Shown piece by piece: positions 1-8,249 of a DNA stretch of 64,000 bases. Location: the NCBI GenBank assembly GCA_017427685.1, contig JAFRSH010000036.1:1-64000 (forward strand). Direction: 5' to 3'. The stretch's first letter is position 1, and each line of letters opens with the position of its first letter. Below the pieces are notes generated by a model. The model was not told where the DNA came from. It saw only the letters and a program-made list of their open reading frames with translations, and did not search any database. Position numbers and translations under genes: made by a program. Origin of the DNA: Lachnospiraceae bacterium (GTDB lineage: Bacteria > Bacillota > Clostridia > Lachnospirales > Lachnospiraceae).

Positions 1-1
1 A

Positions 2-904
2 TATGAAATTCTTGAAAAAACTCTTAAAGATAGGGGAATCGGAAAGACTGAGCTTTCTACGCAGCTTGGACTTTCTTCTAGAACCATAGCTAAGATAGGA
101 AAAGGCGAAAAACTTTCAAATCGGACTTTGCAAAAAATAGCGGATTATCTTGGTGTGGATCAGAAGCTCCTGATGAAGGAAGTCTCTGAAAATAAGATAT
201 TACAAGTACTCAGGGAAGAAAAAGAGATGAAACTTCCGGGAGGACTATATCACGAGCTACAGGTCAGGATGACATATAATTCCAATCATATTGAGGGAAG
301 TAAGCTGTCTGAGGATCAGACAAGGTTGATTTTTGAGACAAATACCCTTGATGTGGGTGACGGCATCCCTGTAGATGATGTGTTGGAAACGGTACATCAT
401 TTCCGGGCAATCGATTATGTAATTGATATTGCGGAAGATGAACTGACCGAGGATATTATCAAGCATCTGCATTTTATCTTAAAGCATGATACGAAGGATT
501 CAACGCTTGGATGGTTTGCTGTTGGTGATTATAAAAAACGGGCGAATGTAGTAGGTGGCCGGGAAACCTCCAAACCATCGGAGGTTCATAAGCACATGAT
601 GGCTTTGCTTAAGGAGTACAACGTCGAGGAAAACGTCACAGTAGAGGATATCATAGCTTTGCATGCCGAGTTTGAGTATATACATCCATTTCAGGACGGA
701 AACGGCAGAGTCGGACGCCTTGTAGCATTAAAGGAGTGCCTGCGGCATAGTGTGATACCTTTTATCATCGAGGATGCGAAGAAGAATTACTATTACAGAG
801 GTCTTTCCGAATGGAGAAATGAAAAGGGCTGGCTTACTGATACCTGCTTGGACGGGCAGGATACATTTAAAAGACTTATGGACATGCTGGAAATTCAGTA
901 CTGA
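2..904 (+). CDS. XRE-Fic family protein, 5' end outside window
   Basis: The reading frame is open from the window edge, so the true start lies upstream; the TTG at 128 is internal. About 300 residues are visible. Residues 1-55 form an XRE/Cro-type helix-turn-helix (KTELSTQLGLSSRTIAKIGKG). Around 94-99 lies SNHIEG, which fits the [S/T]xxxE[G/N] inhibitory helix of class II Fic proteins. Around 228-236 is the Fic active-site motif HPFQDGNGR. Fic enzymes usually transfer AMP to a target hydroxyl. The intact inhibitory and catalytic motifs suggest a regulated, active enzyme, and the helix-turn-helix suggests autoregulation or DNA targeting. No antitoxin gene is visible downstream. Target and biological role are unknown. 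Confidence 0.88.
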   Translation, partial: YEILEKTLKDRGIGKTELSTQLGLSSRTIAKIGKGEKLSNRTLQKIADYLGVDQKLLMKEVSENKILQVLREEKEMKLPGGLYHELQVRMTYNSNHIEGSKLSEDQTRLIFETNTLDVGDGIPVDDVLETVHHFRAIDYVIDIAEDELTEDIIKHLHFILKHDTKDSTLGWFAVGDYKKRANVVGGRETSKPSEVHKHMMALLKEYNVEENVTVEDIIALHAEFEYIHPFQDGNGRVGRLVALKECLRHSVIPFIIEDAKKNYYYRGLSEWRNEKGWLTDTCLDGQDTFKRLMDMLEIQY

Positions 905-956
905 TAGTGATTTTAAAAAATTAAAATATGTATTGATGATGTATGTAGTAATGTAA

Positions 957-1127
957 AAGTACCTTAAAGGAAAAGCTATTGACGAAATACAATCAGGGAT
1001 GCTCGGACGTCTTTTGCAATGCTATGGCGCTGAAGTAATAGGCGGACTCCATCTTAAGATGCCGGACAGTATAGCAGATGAGAAGGCATTAAAACGTCCG
1101 ATTGACCCATTTTATTTAGCGTGGTAA
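957..1127 (+). pseudogene. Flavodoxin-like (EFR1-type) gene remnant
   Basis: Translating this stretch gives about 56 residues without a usable start codon, preceded by an in-frame stop at 954. The segment GGLHLKMPDSIADEK resembles a conserved stretch in the flavodoxin domain of EFR1-type ferredoxin/flavodoxin proteins. The N-terminal FMN-binding loop and the C-terminal part are missing, and the frame ends in an unrelated-looking tail. I read it as a deletion remnant next to another remnant (1134-1304). Identification is by eye only. Confidence 0.4.
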
Positions 1128-1133
1128 GAGAAA

Positions 1134-1304
1134 ATGAGAATAGAGCATATTGCAATGTATGTAAATGATTTGGATGCTGCAAAGGACTTCTTTGAAACAT
1201 TTCTAGACGGGGTATCTAACGCGGGATATTATAATGAAAAGACGGGGTTTAGATCTTATTTCATTTCATTTGAGGTTGGAGCGATAACTCGCAATTATGA
1301 CTAA
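1134..1304 (+). pseudogene. Truncated VOC/glyoxalase-fold protein
   Basis: An ATG-started 56-codon ORF opens like small VOC-superfamily proteins (MRIEHIAMYVNDLDAAKDFF) and reaches the second strand (FRSYFISFEVGA). It then stops abruptly after a short unrelated tail; intact family members run to about 120-130 residues. Its stop codon lies in the ribosome binding site of the next gene, suggesting that a deletion or recombination joined it to the methyltransferase upstream region. It could be a translated micro-ORF, but a complete fold is not possible. Confidence 0.55.
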
Positions 1305-1316
1305 GGAGATACGATT

Positions 1317-2123
1317 TTGGGGCAGGATGAAAAATATAGCGAGATGAGGAAGAAGCCAATGGAATATCGAAAGGTGTTTGACACAATTCCAGAGCAGTTT
1401 GATAAGTTCAGGCCTCGTTACAGCCCTGAGCTGTTCGAATTTTTCATCAAGGAAGCCAACATTGGAGTTCAGACGAAGGTGCTTGAAATAGGCCCGGGAA
1501 CCGGCCAGGCGACGGATCCGATTCTGGATACCGGCTGCGATTATAATGCCATTGAGCTCGGGGAGCATCTTTATGAAAAGATGAAAGAAAAATACGGAGC
1601 AAGACCGAATTTCCATATCGTGAACGACGACTTCATTACACACGATTTCGGGGAACAGCGTTTTGATGTGATATATTCTGCTGCGACGATCCAATGGATT
1701 CCGGAGAGTGTCGCTTTTTCAAAGACGTTTGAACTGCTAAAGCCAGGTGGAACGTTGGCGATGATGTTTCTGATCGGGGATTATAAGACGCCAAATGAGG
1801 AGCTGTACAGCAATATCCAGAAGGTTTACGACGAATATTATAAGCCGGTGACGGAATACAAGAACATGAAGGAGCCATTTGACTATCTTCATGCGACCGA
1901 CTATGGCTATGTAGATCTGACTCGCCATGATTTCTATGGGAAACGCGTTTTTTCTGCGGATGAATATGTGATGTATTGTGGGACGCACAGCGATCACATT
2001 TTAATCCCGGAGCCATATAAAACGAAGTTTTTCGAAGAGCTTCGGAGTGCGGCGCTTACGGGTGGAGATAAAGTCGAGTTTTGGGATACATATGTGCTGT
2101 ATCTGACGAAGAAACCGGCGTAA
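1317..2123 (+). CDS. Class I SAM-dependent methyltransferase
   Basis: A 268-residue protein with a TTG start; AAGGAG at 1303-1308 is well spaced for it. A later ATG gives MRKKPMEYRKVFD. Residues 55-64 (VLEIGPGTGQ) are motif I of the SAM-binding Rossmann fold, followed by an acidic residue after beta-2 (NAIELGE) and NDDF. FDVIYSAATIQWIP and LKPGGTLAMMF complete the class I pattern. The N-terminal region with FDKFRPRYSPELFEF resembles small-molecule methyltransferases of the Methyltransf_11/25 type. The substrate cannot be read from the sequence. It stands alone, just after two degraded genes. Confidence 0.85.
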   Translation: MGQDEKYSEMRKKPMEYRKVFDTIPEQFDKFRPRYSPELFEFFIKEANIGVQTKVLEIGPGTGQATDPILDTGCDYNAIELGEHLYEKMKEKYGARPNFHIVNDDFITHDFGEQRFDVIYSAATIQWIPESVAFSKTFELLKPGGTLAMMFLIGDYKTPNEELYSNIQKVYDEYYKPVTEYKNMKEPFDYLHATDYGYVDLTRHDFYGKRVFSADEYVMYCGTHSDHILIPEPYKTKFFEELRSAALTGGDKVEFWDTYVLYLTKKPA

Positions 2124-2189
2124 GCGCATGAAAAAATTCTTTTAATATAAATGAGAACAACGAATCGACATTTATCTAGCTGAGTCCAT

Positions 2190-2213
2190 CTTCTTGACCT
2201 GGCGGTCAAGAAG
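2190..2213. repeat. Perfect inverted repeat between convergent genes
   Basis: CTTCTTGACC and GGTCAAGAAG form a perfect 10-bp stem around a TGGC loop. It lies between the convergent methyltransferase and GNAT-CHAP genes, where a shared terminator would be expected, but neither strand shows a good T-tract after the stem. It may be a weak bidirectional terminator or an operator. Confidence 0.45.
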
Positions 2214-2261
2214 CATCCCTCGCTCTAAAGAGCTCGGTCAATTCCGATTTATAATGAACCT

Positions 2262-3278
2262 TCATCGCTGCCCGCTGTATCTATATCCGTCGGGAATCCG
2301 GATATATGCACGAATATGCTCATCGACAGGACGTTCGATGATTCCGGACCTGTTGTCAATATTCCCTTCCGCGGCAAGGATAGTATTCTCACGCTTTTCA
2401 ACTATGATCCCGATATGATCGTGCTCGTGGTCGTCAAAAACACGATCGTAGAGAACAATGTCCCCCGATTCCGGCAAAAAAATGTCTTCAGGTGTATGAT
2501 ACTCGATCCGGGGATCACCTGTTGCAAATTCCTCCCATGCGATACAGCCGGCAAGATGACAGCTTTTGCATTCTTCCGGACGTATCGGGATCTCGAAACC
2601 TGCTTGCCTGCAGCAATAATACACAAATGCGGCACACCACAGTCTGTCGGCTTCTTCGACAGTCCATTTCGGGAACGGCTGAACTATCGGTTCCAGATTA
2701 GCTTTTTCCCCGTCTGCAAAGCCATGGAACGGAACCTGTGCCATGGTCTTCGCCACACTCGCAAGCTTCTGTCTGGTTGCCACTCTATGGATTACCGAAA
2801 CATGGGTGATCATGTTGGCCTCGTCAGGATACTCCTTCTCAAAATGCATGCCGATTGCTTCCGCTGTTCTATAGGATGCCTCATTCGTATATTTGCAATA
2901 CGAATACAGTGATGGATAATCGGTATTCTCAAAAGCCCAGTCCCGAACGGCCTGCGCCGCCTCCTTAGCAAATCCGCGTCTCCAATATTTTTTATTGATG
3001 TGATAGCCGATTTCCGGCAAAGGCTTTCCGTCAATATTCTGGATTGTAATGCCGCAGTCCCCGATAAATTCCCCGTTTTCTTTCAGAACAACTGCCCACA
3101 ATCCAAATCCATACTTTGAATAATTATCTATATTCCATTCAATCCAGCGTCTGGTCCTTGCTTCATCAAACGGGACCGGATAATGCTGCATCGTCTCGGC
3201 ATCGGACATTATTTCATACAGTGCTTCAAAATCATCCATAGTATACTTCCTAAGCAGGAGTCTTTCGGTTTCTATCAT
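2262..3278 (-). CDS. GNAT acetyltransferase fused to CHAP/NlpC-like domain
   Basis: From ATG 3308 the protein has 348 residues; I prefer ATG 3278 (338 residues) because MIETERLLLR is the usual beginning of RimJ/RimL-type acetyltransferases, though neither start has a convincing ribosome binding site. Residues 11-175 (long numbering) are GNAT, with the acetyl-CoA motif YWRRGFAKEAAQAV. Residues about 180-348 are a separate cysteine amidase-like domain: WCAAFVYYC carries the likely nucleophile C225, DHIGIIVE the histidine H298, and AAEGN the third polar residue. CHAP domains normally cut peptidoglycan cross-links or amides, but there is no signal peptide. A cytoplasmic fusion of these two folds is unusual; substrate unknown. 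Confidence 0.7.
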   Translation of the reverse strand: MIETERLLLRKYTMDDFEALYEIMSDAETMQHYPVPFDEARTRRWIEWNIDNYSKYGFGLWAVVLKENGEFIGDCGITIQNIDGKPLPEIGYHINKKYWRRGFAKEAAQAVRDWAFENTDYPSLYSYCKYTNEASYRTAEAIGMHFEKEYPDEANMITHVSVIHRVATRQKLASVAKTMAQVPFHGFADGEKANLEPIVQPFPKWTVEEADRLWCAAFVYYCCRQAGFEIPIRPEECKSCHLAGCIAWEEFATGDPRIEYHTPEDIFLPESGDIVLYDRVFDDHEHDHIGIIVEKRENTILAAEGNIDNRSGIIERPVDEHIRAYIRIPDGYRYSGQR

Positions 3279-3366
3279 TTCTTCTTGTTTTATCCTTCCA
3301 TCGGCCATATTCTTAAATCCATGTCATTCACATCCTCTGTTGTTGATCCGGATCATTATATGCGAG

Positions 3367-4182
3367 TCAATCGGAGTTTTCCTCTTTTTTTATTTCTTCG
3401 ACTTTACCGCCGAGAGCCGTGACATTTTCGCGGTAGCACTGGTCATAATCCTCGAAGCACGTAGGGAAAGGCCACCCCCATCCCGCTTGGCTTCTGAAGA
3501 TCGTTTGCGCGGAATAATCGCTTATGACCCCTCCGTTCGGGTTAACCGTCAAGCCGTTAAAATACACGGCGTCATAGCAGATTTTGTCGCCTTCCTTATC
3601 ATTGTTCCATGTGATCTTATAGAAAACCACGAGCCTGTTCGATTGTTTTGGTGAAGTCTCGGGGATATCGGTTATGATATAGGCATTCAAAAAATCCACC
3701 GACGTCTTTGTGTAATTGATCAAAGGTCCGACAGCGTCCCAATCGCTGCAATCCTTTTCGTTCATCTCCATGATATTTCCGGACTCGATAAAATCATCGA
3801 GTTGCCCGGATATATCAAGCGGCGTGACGTTGTAATTCGGCGCCGGAGTGGGTGTCGGCTTGGGAGTAGGCACGGGCGTCACGGTAGGTGTCGGTCTGCT
3901 TGGTTGACTACTCGTTGCGCTACTGTTAAGCCGCGAAAAATAATCACGGCTCGTAATATAAGAAGTAATACCTCCAATGCACAAGAGCGCGATCAAAATG
4001 ATCACGCCGGTTTTCTTCGACATGCGTTTTTGTGTCGCCTCGTTTTTCAGTCTTTCATGCTCAACATCGGAAAAATCATAATCAAGGGCAAAAACCGACC
4101 CACAGGCGCGACATACCAGGTTTTCCCCCTCTTGCTCCAAAACACTGTTGCAATTCGGACATTTCAGATCTACAAGTTTCAT
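3367..4182 (-). CDS. Membrane-anchored zinc-ribbon protein
   Basis: This 271-residue protein begins with a CxxC...CxxC zinc ribbon (C8, C11, C24, C27), then a charged stretch, one membrane helix at about 58-76, a Thr/Pro-rich linker (about 95-112), and an outside domain of roughly 150 residues with three cysteines. The linker and orientation suggest that the C-terminal domain is extracellular. Many Clostridia have such zinc-ribbon/single-pass proteins of unknown function. It lies 22 bp downstream of the ABC-F gene on the same strand and may be cotranscribed with it. No function is assigned. Confidence 0.7.
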   Translation of the reverse strand: MKLVDLKCPNCNSVLEQEGENLVCRACGSVFALDYDFSDVEHERLKNEATQKRMSKKTGVIILIALLCIGGITSYITSRDYFSRLNSSATSSQPSRPTPTVTPVPTPKPTPTPAPNYNVTPLDISGQLDDFIESGNIMEMNEKDCSDWDAVGPLINYTKTSVDFLNAYIITDIPETSPKQSNRLVVFYKITWNNDKEGDKICYDAVYFNGLTVNPNGGVISDYSAQTIFRSQAGWGWPFPTCFEDYDQCYRENVTALGGKVEEIKKEENSD

Positions 4183-4204
4183 TCTGCCTCCCTAAAAGAT
4201 ACAA

Positions 4205-6058
4205 TCAATTACCGGAAAACTTCTCCACCATATCCTGCAGCTCAATAAAGCGCTCCATCCTGCTCTCTATCAGCGCATCCGTTTCTTCCTTTTCCTTGCT
4301 CAGTTCCATCAGCTTAGAATAATCCGTCGAAGCACCGGCGATGAGTTTTTCAAGCTCTGCGCTCCGTGCCTCAAGCTTTTCGATCTCAGCCTCTATATTA
4401 TCATATTCTTTCTGTTCATTGAATGTCAGTTTTGTCTTCTCACGAGGTGCCCGATATTTGCCCTTTGCGGTCACGTTTGTGGCATCGTTTTCTCTGGTTT
4501 CGCGTTTCACTGTGGTCTTCCCGGCGCTTGCTCCTCCCGGGCCACCTTTGCCTTCGCCAGCTGCGCCTGCGCCGTTACGCTTATGAACAACGTAGTCGGA
4601 ATAACCTCCCTCGCTCTGCATAAGCGTTCCATCCGGTTCGAAGGAAAAAATCCTCGTAACGACACGGTCGAGGAAGTATCTGTCATGGCTCACCGTGATG
4701 ATTATGCCCGCGAAGCCATCGAGGTAATCCTCCAGTATACGGAGGGTCTGTATGTCGAGGTCGTTCGTCGGCTCGTCGAGGATGATGACGTTCGGATTGT
4801 CCATGAGCACTCTCAGCAGGTAGAGCCTTCTCTTTTCTCCGCCGGAAAGCTTGGCTATGGGCGCGTACTGCATATCCGGCGTGAAAAGGAATCTCTCGCA
4901 CATCACCGACGCACTCATCATGCCGTCCGGCGTCGGGATATATTCGGCTATGTCCTTCACGTAATCGATAACACGCTCGCTCTCGTTAAGTGCCTCGTTT
5001 TCCTGCCCGAAATATCCGATCCTGATGGTCTGCCCGAGTTCTACCGAACCCGTGTCGGGCCTGACAAGCCCGATGATACATTTGACAAGTGTCGATTTCC
5101 CGCATCCGTTGGGGCCTATTATGCCGATCCTGTCGAGCTTTCCGAACGTATATGTGAAATTCCCGAAGAGCTTCTTTCCTTCGTATTCTTTTGAAATGCC
5201 GTCAAGAATGATCGTTTTGTTGCCCATTCTGGTCGGGAGTGAGCTCAGAGTAACGAAACGCTCTTCTTCGGGGCGTTGCCTGTCCCAGAGTGCTTCGAAT
5301 CTCTCGATGTGGGCTTTCTGCTTGGTCGAGCGCGCTCTTGCGCCGCGAAGCATCCAGGCAAGATCTTTTCTGTAAAGTGCCGCAGCTTTACGCTCGGACG
5401 CCTGCTCATAATCAAGGCGTTGCTGCTTGAGTTCGAGGAAACCCGAATAGTTGGAATCGTAACGATAAACGGATGCCTTATCTATCTCGAGGATCTTGTC
5501 GGTGACTTCGTCAAGGAAATATCGGTCATGTGTGACCATGAGGATCGCGCCTTTAAATCCCTTGAGGAAGGATTCAAGCCATTCGATCATCCCGGAATCC
5601 AGGTGGTTGGTCGGCTCATCGAGTATCAAAAGATCGGACGGCGTCATGATGGCCGCTACCAGCGCGGCTCTCTTTTTCTGTCCTCCGGAAAGTATCGACG
5701 GGTCGCACTCGGGATCGTCAATCCCGAACTTCGCGAGAGTCGCCTTGATCTCGCCCATCTTGTCCCAATTGTCTCCGCCGGCATAGATCTTGTCTGTAAT
5801 GTTTTCGAGAAGCGTCTTGCCGGGATCAAAAACAGGGTTCTGCGGCAGATACGAGATCCTGAGACTGTTTGTTCTTATGACCTGTCCGCTGTCGGGCTCG
5901 CTGATCCCTGCCACGATCTTCAGCAGTGTGGACTTGCCTGTTCCGTTTGTGCCCACAACGCCTATCTTGTCGGTATCGCTGATGCCGACCGTCACCCCAT
6001 CAAGAACGGGCTTTGACATGTATGTTTTTGATACATTTTCAACATTCAAAATATTCAT
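4205..6058 (-). CDS. ABC-F family ATPase, Uup-like
   Basis: Two ATP-binding cassettes without membrane segments mark an ABC-F protein, a ribosome-associated ATPase class. Cassette 1 has GTNGTGKSTLL and LSGGQKKR; cassette 2 has GPNGCGKSTLV and LSGGEKRR; both have ILDEPTN Walker B motifs. A linker of charged helices separates them, and the last 70 or so residues are a Lys/Glu-rich coiled coil, as in Uup. The ORF opens at 6109, but ATG 6058 (MNILNVENVSKTY) has AGGA nine bases upstream and matches the family start, giving 617 residues. Whether it acts in translation quality control or drug resistance cannot be decided. Confidence 0.9.
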   Translation of the reverse strand: MNILNVENVSKTYMSKPVLDGVTVGISDTDKIGVVGTNGTGKSTLLKIVAGISEPDSGQVIRTNSLRISYLPQNPVFDPGKTLLENITDKIYAGGDNWDKMGEIKATLAKFGIDDPECDPSILSGGQKKRAALVAAIMTPSDLLILDEPTNHLDSGMIEWLESFLKGFKGAILMVTHDRYFLDEVTDKILEIDKASVYRYDSNYSGFLELKQQRLDYEQASERKAAALYRKDLAWMLRGARARSTKQKAHIERFEALWDRQRPEEERFVTLSSLPTRMGNKTIILDGISKEYEGKKLFGNFTYTFGKLDRIGIIGPNGCGKSTLVKCIIGLVRPDTGSVELGQTIRIGYFGQENEALNESERVIDYVKDIAEYIPTPDGMMSASVMCERFLFTPDMQYAPIAKLSGGEKRRLYLLRVLMDNPNVIILDEPTNDLDIQTLRILEDYLDGFAGIIITVSHDRYFLDRVVTRIFSFEPDGTLMQSEGGYSDYVVHKRNGAGAAGEGKGGPGGASAGKTTVKRETRENDATNVTAKGKYRAPREKTKLTFNEQKEYDNIEAEIEKLEARSAELEKLIAGASTDYSKLMELSKEKEETDALIESRMERFIELQDMVEKFSGN

Positions 6059-6305
6059 CGGATTTGTTCCTATACGGTTTAGCTTCGATTTCTGCTCATA
6101 TTGTATCAACTCGACTGCTTATTTTCCAGTTATCGTTACCATTTTGCATTTTTGGTTTGAAAAAAGTATTATTTTTCTTGACTATGCCGTTACGGAATAG
6201 TTTACAATGGAAGTAACAAATGTTGGAAGATGCGCAGGAGATTTATGATATATAAAAAGGGGAGAAAGGCATTTCTGAACGATACAGAAAAGAGGAGTGA
6301 TAACA

Positions 6306-6749
6306 ATGTCTGAGAACACAAAAAAGACCTATCGTTTTTACGGCTGGGAAACAGCGGATGTTACGGATGAAAAGGGCCTGACGCCCCGAGACTACTACGA
6401 CATTCTGAGCACCATCTGGACAGTTGAGACCTGTGCGCCGCGGTTGCGCGTTAATTGGAGCCCTGAGAATGTGACTCTCGGACAGTGTTCCATAACCGCT
6501 TTCCTCGTGCAGGACATCTTCGGAGGAAAAGTGTACGGGATACCGCGAAGTGACGGGAATTATCACTGCTTCAACGATGTGGAGGGTTGTGTGTTTGACC
6601 TTACGAGTGAGCAATTCGGAGACGAAATACTCGATTATTCCGATTGCCCGGAGCAGTTCAGAGAGGTCCATTTCCAAAAGGAAGAGAAGAGACTGAGGTA
6701 TGAGCTCCTGAAGGAAAGACTGTCCGAAGCTGTTGCGAACATAAAATAA
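6306..6749 (+). CDS. YunG-like protein
   Basis: A 147-residue soluble protein. GAGGAG (6291-6296) points to ATG 6306 rather than the GTG at 6297. The core TCAPRLRVNWSPEN...GQCSITAFLVQDIFGG...HCFNDVEGCVFDLTSEQF follows the pattern of the YunG family, small uncharacterised proteins with a conserved GQC-TA motif and an H-F-DLT segment. The C-terminus is a charged helix. The conserved Cys and His could hint at a papain-like arrangement, but no activity is established. It faces the PAP2-like gene, leaving only about 10 bp between the two stops. Confidence 0.6.
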   Translation: MSENTKKTYRFYGWETADVTDEKGLTPRDYYDILSTIWTVETCAPRLRVNWSPENVTLGQCSITAFLVQDIFGGKVYGIPRSDGNYHCFNDVEGCVFDLTSEQFGDEILDYSDCPEQFREVHFQKEEKRLRYELLKERLSEAVANIK

Positions 6750-6759
6750 TTTAGCACGA

Positions 6760-7431
6760 TCACAGGTCGAAGAAGAATGAGTAAAGCATCAGAAGCATGA
6801 CACCGAACAGTATCGCTCCGATGATATCGGTAAACCAGTATACCCCGCATAATAGCCCGCTGAGCAATCCGAAGGCTGTCACGATGATGCATAACACGCT
6901 TATCGCCTTAGCGATATTCTTCTTTTCGCCCCAGATATCCCATGCATGAAAAGCCGTGCTTCCCATGGATATTATGATCAGTAACACATAAGACGCGGGG
7001 AAAGAAGGCGACGCAGTCCTCTGACCTTCCCGCAGGATCGGGGCGTAATTAACGGGCAGGAATCTGAGAACAACGCAGATCAACGCGGTAATAACATACA
7101 GGAAGAATGTGGCCATCAGGTTCTTGTCTGTTCCGACACCGTCGAGTCTTCCCGATTTGATCATCTCCCGGACAAAAAGAGCGATCCATACAAGGCAGAC
7201 TGCGATCGACGCATATGCCGTAACTCTGAGAGCGCCGTACCAAAATCCCGAATATCCCAAGGTGTCACTGTGATCAAACAGCCCCCTGAACCATTCGTTC
7301 ACACCCGACAGTCCGATCTCTGTCGATGCCGGACCGATCTCTTCCACATCATAGATCTTCAGTGCCAGGATCAATGCAATTATGTAAAGGAATGAATTCT
7401 TCAGTATAAACTTTCTTACTCTGTCGCTCAT
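6760..7431 (-). CDS. PAP2-like membrane protein, degenerate active site
   Basis: A 223-residue protein with about six hydrophobic helices. The second half resembles the PAP2 lipid-phosphatase fold: ASPSFPASYV sits where PSGHS motif 2 is expected, and GVYWFTDIIGA corresponds to the GxHxxxDVxxG motif 3. The catalytic histidines of both motifs are replaced (His to Tyr in the second), and the KxxxxxxRP motif is not evident. It may have lost phosphatase activity and kept a structural or binding role. It stands alone on the minus strand. Confidence 0.55.
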   Translation of the reverse strand: MSDRVRKFILKNSFLYIIALILALKIYDVEEIGPASTEIGLSGVNEWFRGLFDHSDTLGYSGFWYGALRVTAYASIAVCLVWIALFVREMIKSGRLDGVGTDKNLMATFFLYVITALICVVLRFLPVNYAPILREGQRTASPSFPASYVLLIIISMGSTAFHAWDIWGEKKNIAKAISVLCIIVTAFGLLSGLLCGVYWFTDIIGAILFGVMLLMLYSFFFDL

Positions 7432-7528
7432 TTCTGCTCCGCTGCTCTCCTAAACGATTCTGATCGATCGTACCATACCTCTACATTCTATATCATCACG
7501 ATCAGGTTTACAAAGAGTTCTTCGATGT

Positions 7529-7558
7529 TTGACATTATTATTTGGAGAAACATATAAT
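7529..7558 (+). promoter_or_regulatory. Sigma-A promoter for YbaK-type gene
   Basis: TTGACA (7529-7534) and TATAAT (7553-7558) are both perfect consensus hexamers with an 18-bp spacer. Transcription should start near 7565. The TTG at 7529 therefore cannot be the start of the following gene. Confidence 0.8.
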
Positions 7559-7606
7559 AGGCGGTGGAAGCGACATGAGATGTCGTTCGGGAAAAGAGAT
7601 CATGAG

Positions 7607-8080
7607 ATGAAGAAAGAAGAAAAGACGAATGTAATGCGTGTCCTTGACGGCAAGAAGATCCCCTACGAAAGCCATTCCTACGAGCCCGATCCGACATTGA
7701 GCGGAGAGCAGATCGCAGGGATCCTCGGCGAGGATCCGGCGAAGGTGTTCAAGACACTCGTTACGCAGGGCAAGAGCGGAGCGTACTATGTGTGCGTGGT
7801 ACCCGTGAAGGAAGAACTTGACCTCAAGAAAGCCGCCAAAGCAGCGGGCGAGAAAGCGATCGCCATGATCAAACAGAAAGACCTTCTGCCGCTTACAGGC
7901 TATGTGCACGGCGGATGTTCCCCGATCGGGATGAAGAAATCGTTCCCCACATTCATACATCAAACAGCGACCGGATTTGACAGGATGTTTGTCAGCGCCG
8001 GGCGTGTCGGATTTCAGATCGAGATAGACCCGAAGGACCTTATCGCGGTTGCGAGATGTCAACCCGCGGATCTCGTATGA
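7607..8080 (+). CDS. ybaK: YbaK/EbsC-type Cys-tRNA(Pro) deacylase
   Basis: About 157 residues from ATG 7607 (MKKEEKTNVMRVLDGKKIPY), the standard YbaK start; an ATG at 7580 is possible, but the open frame from 7529 precedes transcription. YbaK hydrolyses Cys-tRNA(Pro) made in error by prolyl-tRNA synthetase. Typical features are the start NVMRVLDGKKIPYESHSY, KVFKTLVTQG, the conserved lysine region DLKKAAKAAGEKAIAMI, and the loop GYVHGGCSPIGMKK with the invariant GG-SPIG. Length fits the family. A second, ProX-like editing-domain protein lies at 46084. Confidence 0.9.
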   Translation: MKKEEKTNVMRVLDGKKIPYESHSYEPDPTLSGEQIAGILGEDPAKVFKTLVTQGKSGAYYVCVVPVKEELDLKKAAKAAGEKAIAMIKQKDLLPLTGYVHGGCSPIGMKKSFPTFIHQTATGFDRMFVSAGRVGFQIEIDPKDLIAVARCQPADLV

Positions 8081-8121
8081 CCGGGAATAACGACCGGATC
8101 AAAAAAATTCAAAAATAATTC

Positions 8122-8150
8122 TTGACAAGTTAGCACATGCTAATTATACT
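8122..8150 (+). promoter_or_regulatory. Promoter of the feo operon
   Basis: TTGACA at 8122-8127 and TATACT at 8145-8150 are separated by exactly 17 bp. The palindrome at 8130-8143 fills the spacer, so a bound repressor would block RNA polymerase. Confidence 0.8.
8130..8143. promoter_or_regulatory. DtxR-like operator 1 in feo promoter
   Basis: TTAGCACATGCTAA is a perfect 14-bp palindrome lying wholly between the -35 and -10 boxes. Its TTAGC...GCTAA arms resemble metal-dependent DtxR/IdeR/MntR sites (TTAGGTTAGCCTAA type) rather than a Fur box. Which regulator binds is inferred; none is encoded in this window. Confidence 0.65.
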
Positions 8151-8156
8151 TGCAAT

Positions 8157-8183
8157 CGGTTAGGGAAGGCTAACCGATATTTT
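8157..8183 (+). promoter_or_regulatory. Inverted repeat with T-tract in feo leader
   Basis: CGGTTAG (8157-8163) and CTAACCG (8170-8176) flank GGAAGG, followed by a run of Ts. It lies at or just after the transcription start. The arms match the GGTTAG half-sites of DtxR operators, and the RNA form looks like a short terminator, so it could serve as a second operator, an attenuator, or both. Confidence 0.5.
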
Positions 8184-8195
8184 TTTACATGTTGG

Positions 8196-8209
8196 TTAGC
8201 TACTGCTAA
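8196..8209. promoter_or_regulatory. DtxR-like operator 2 in feo leader
   Basis: TTAGCTACTGCTAA repeats the TTAGC-N4-GCTAA pattern of operator 1 about 66 bp downstream, six turns of helix. Two matched sites flanking the transcription start suggest cooperative repression when iron is plentiful. Confidence 0.6.
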
Positions 8210-8249
8210 TTGTAATAATCGGAAAAAAACAAAATATAGGAGGAAAAAA

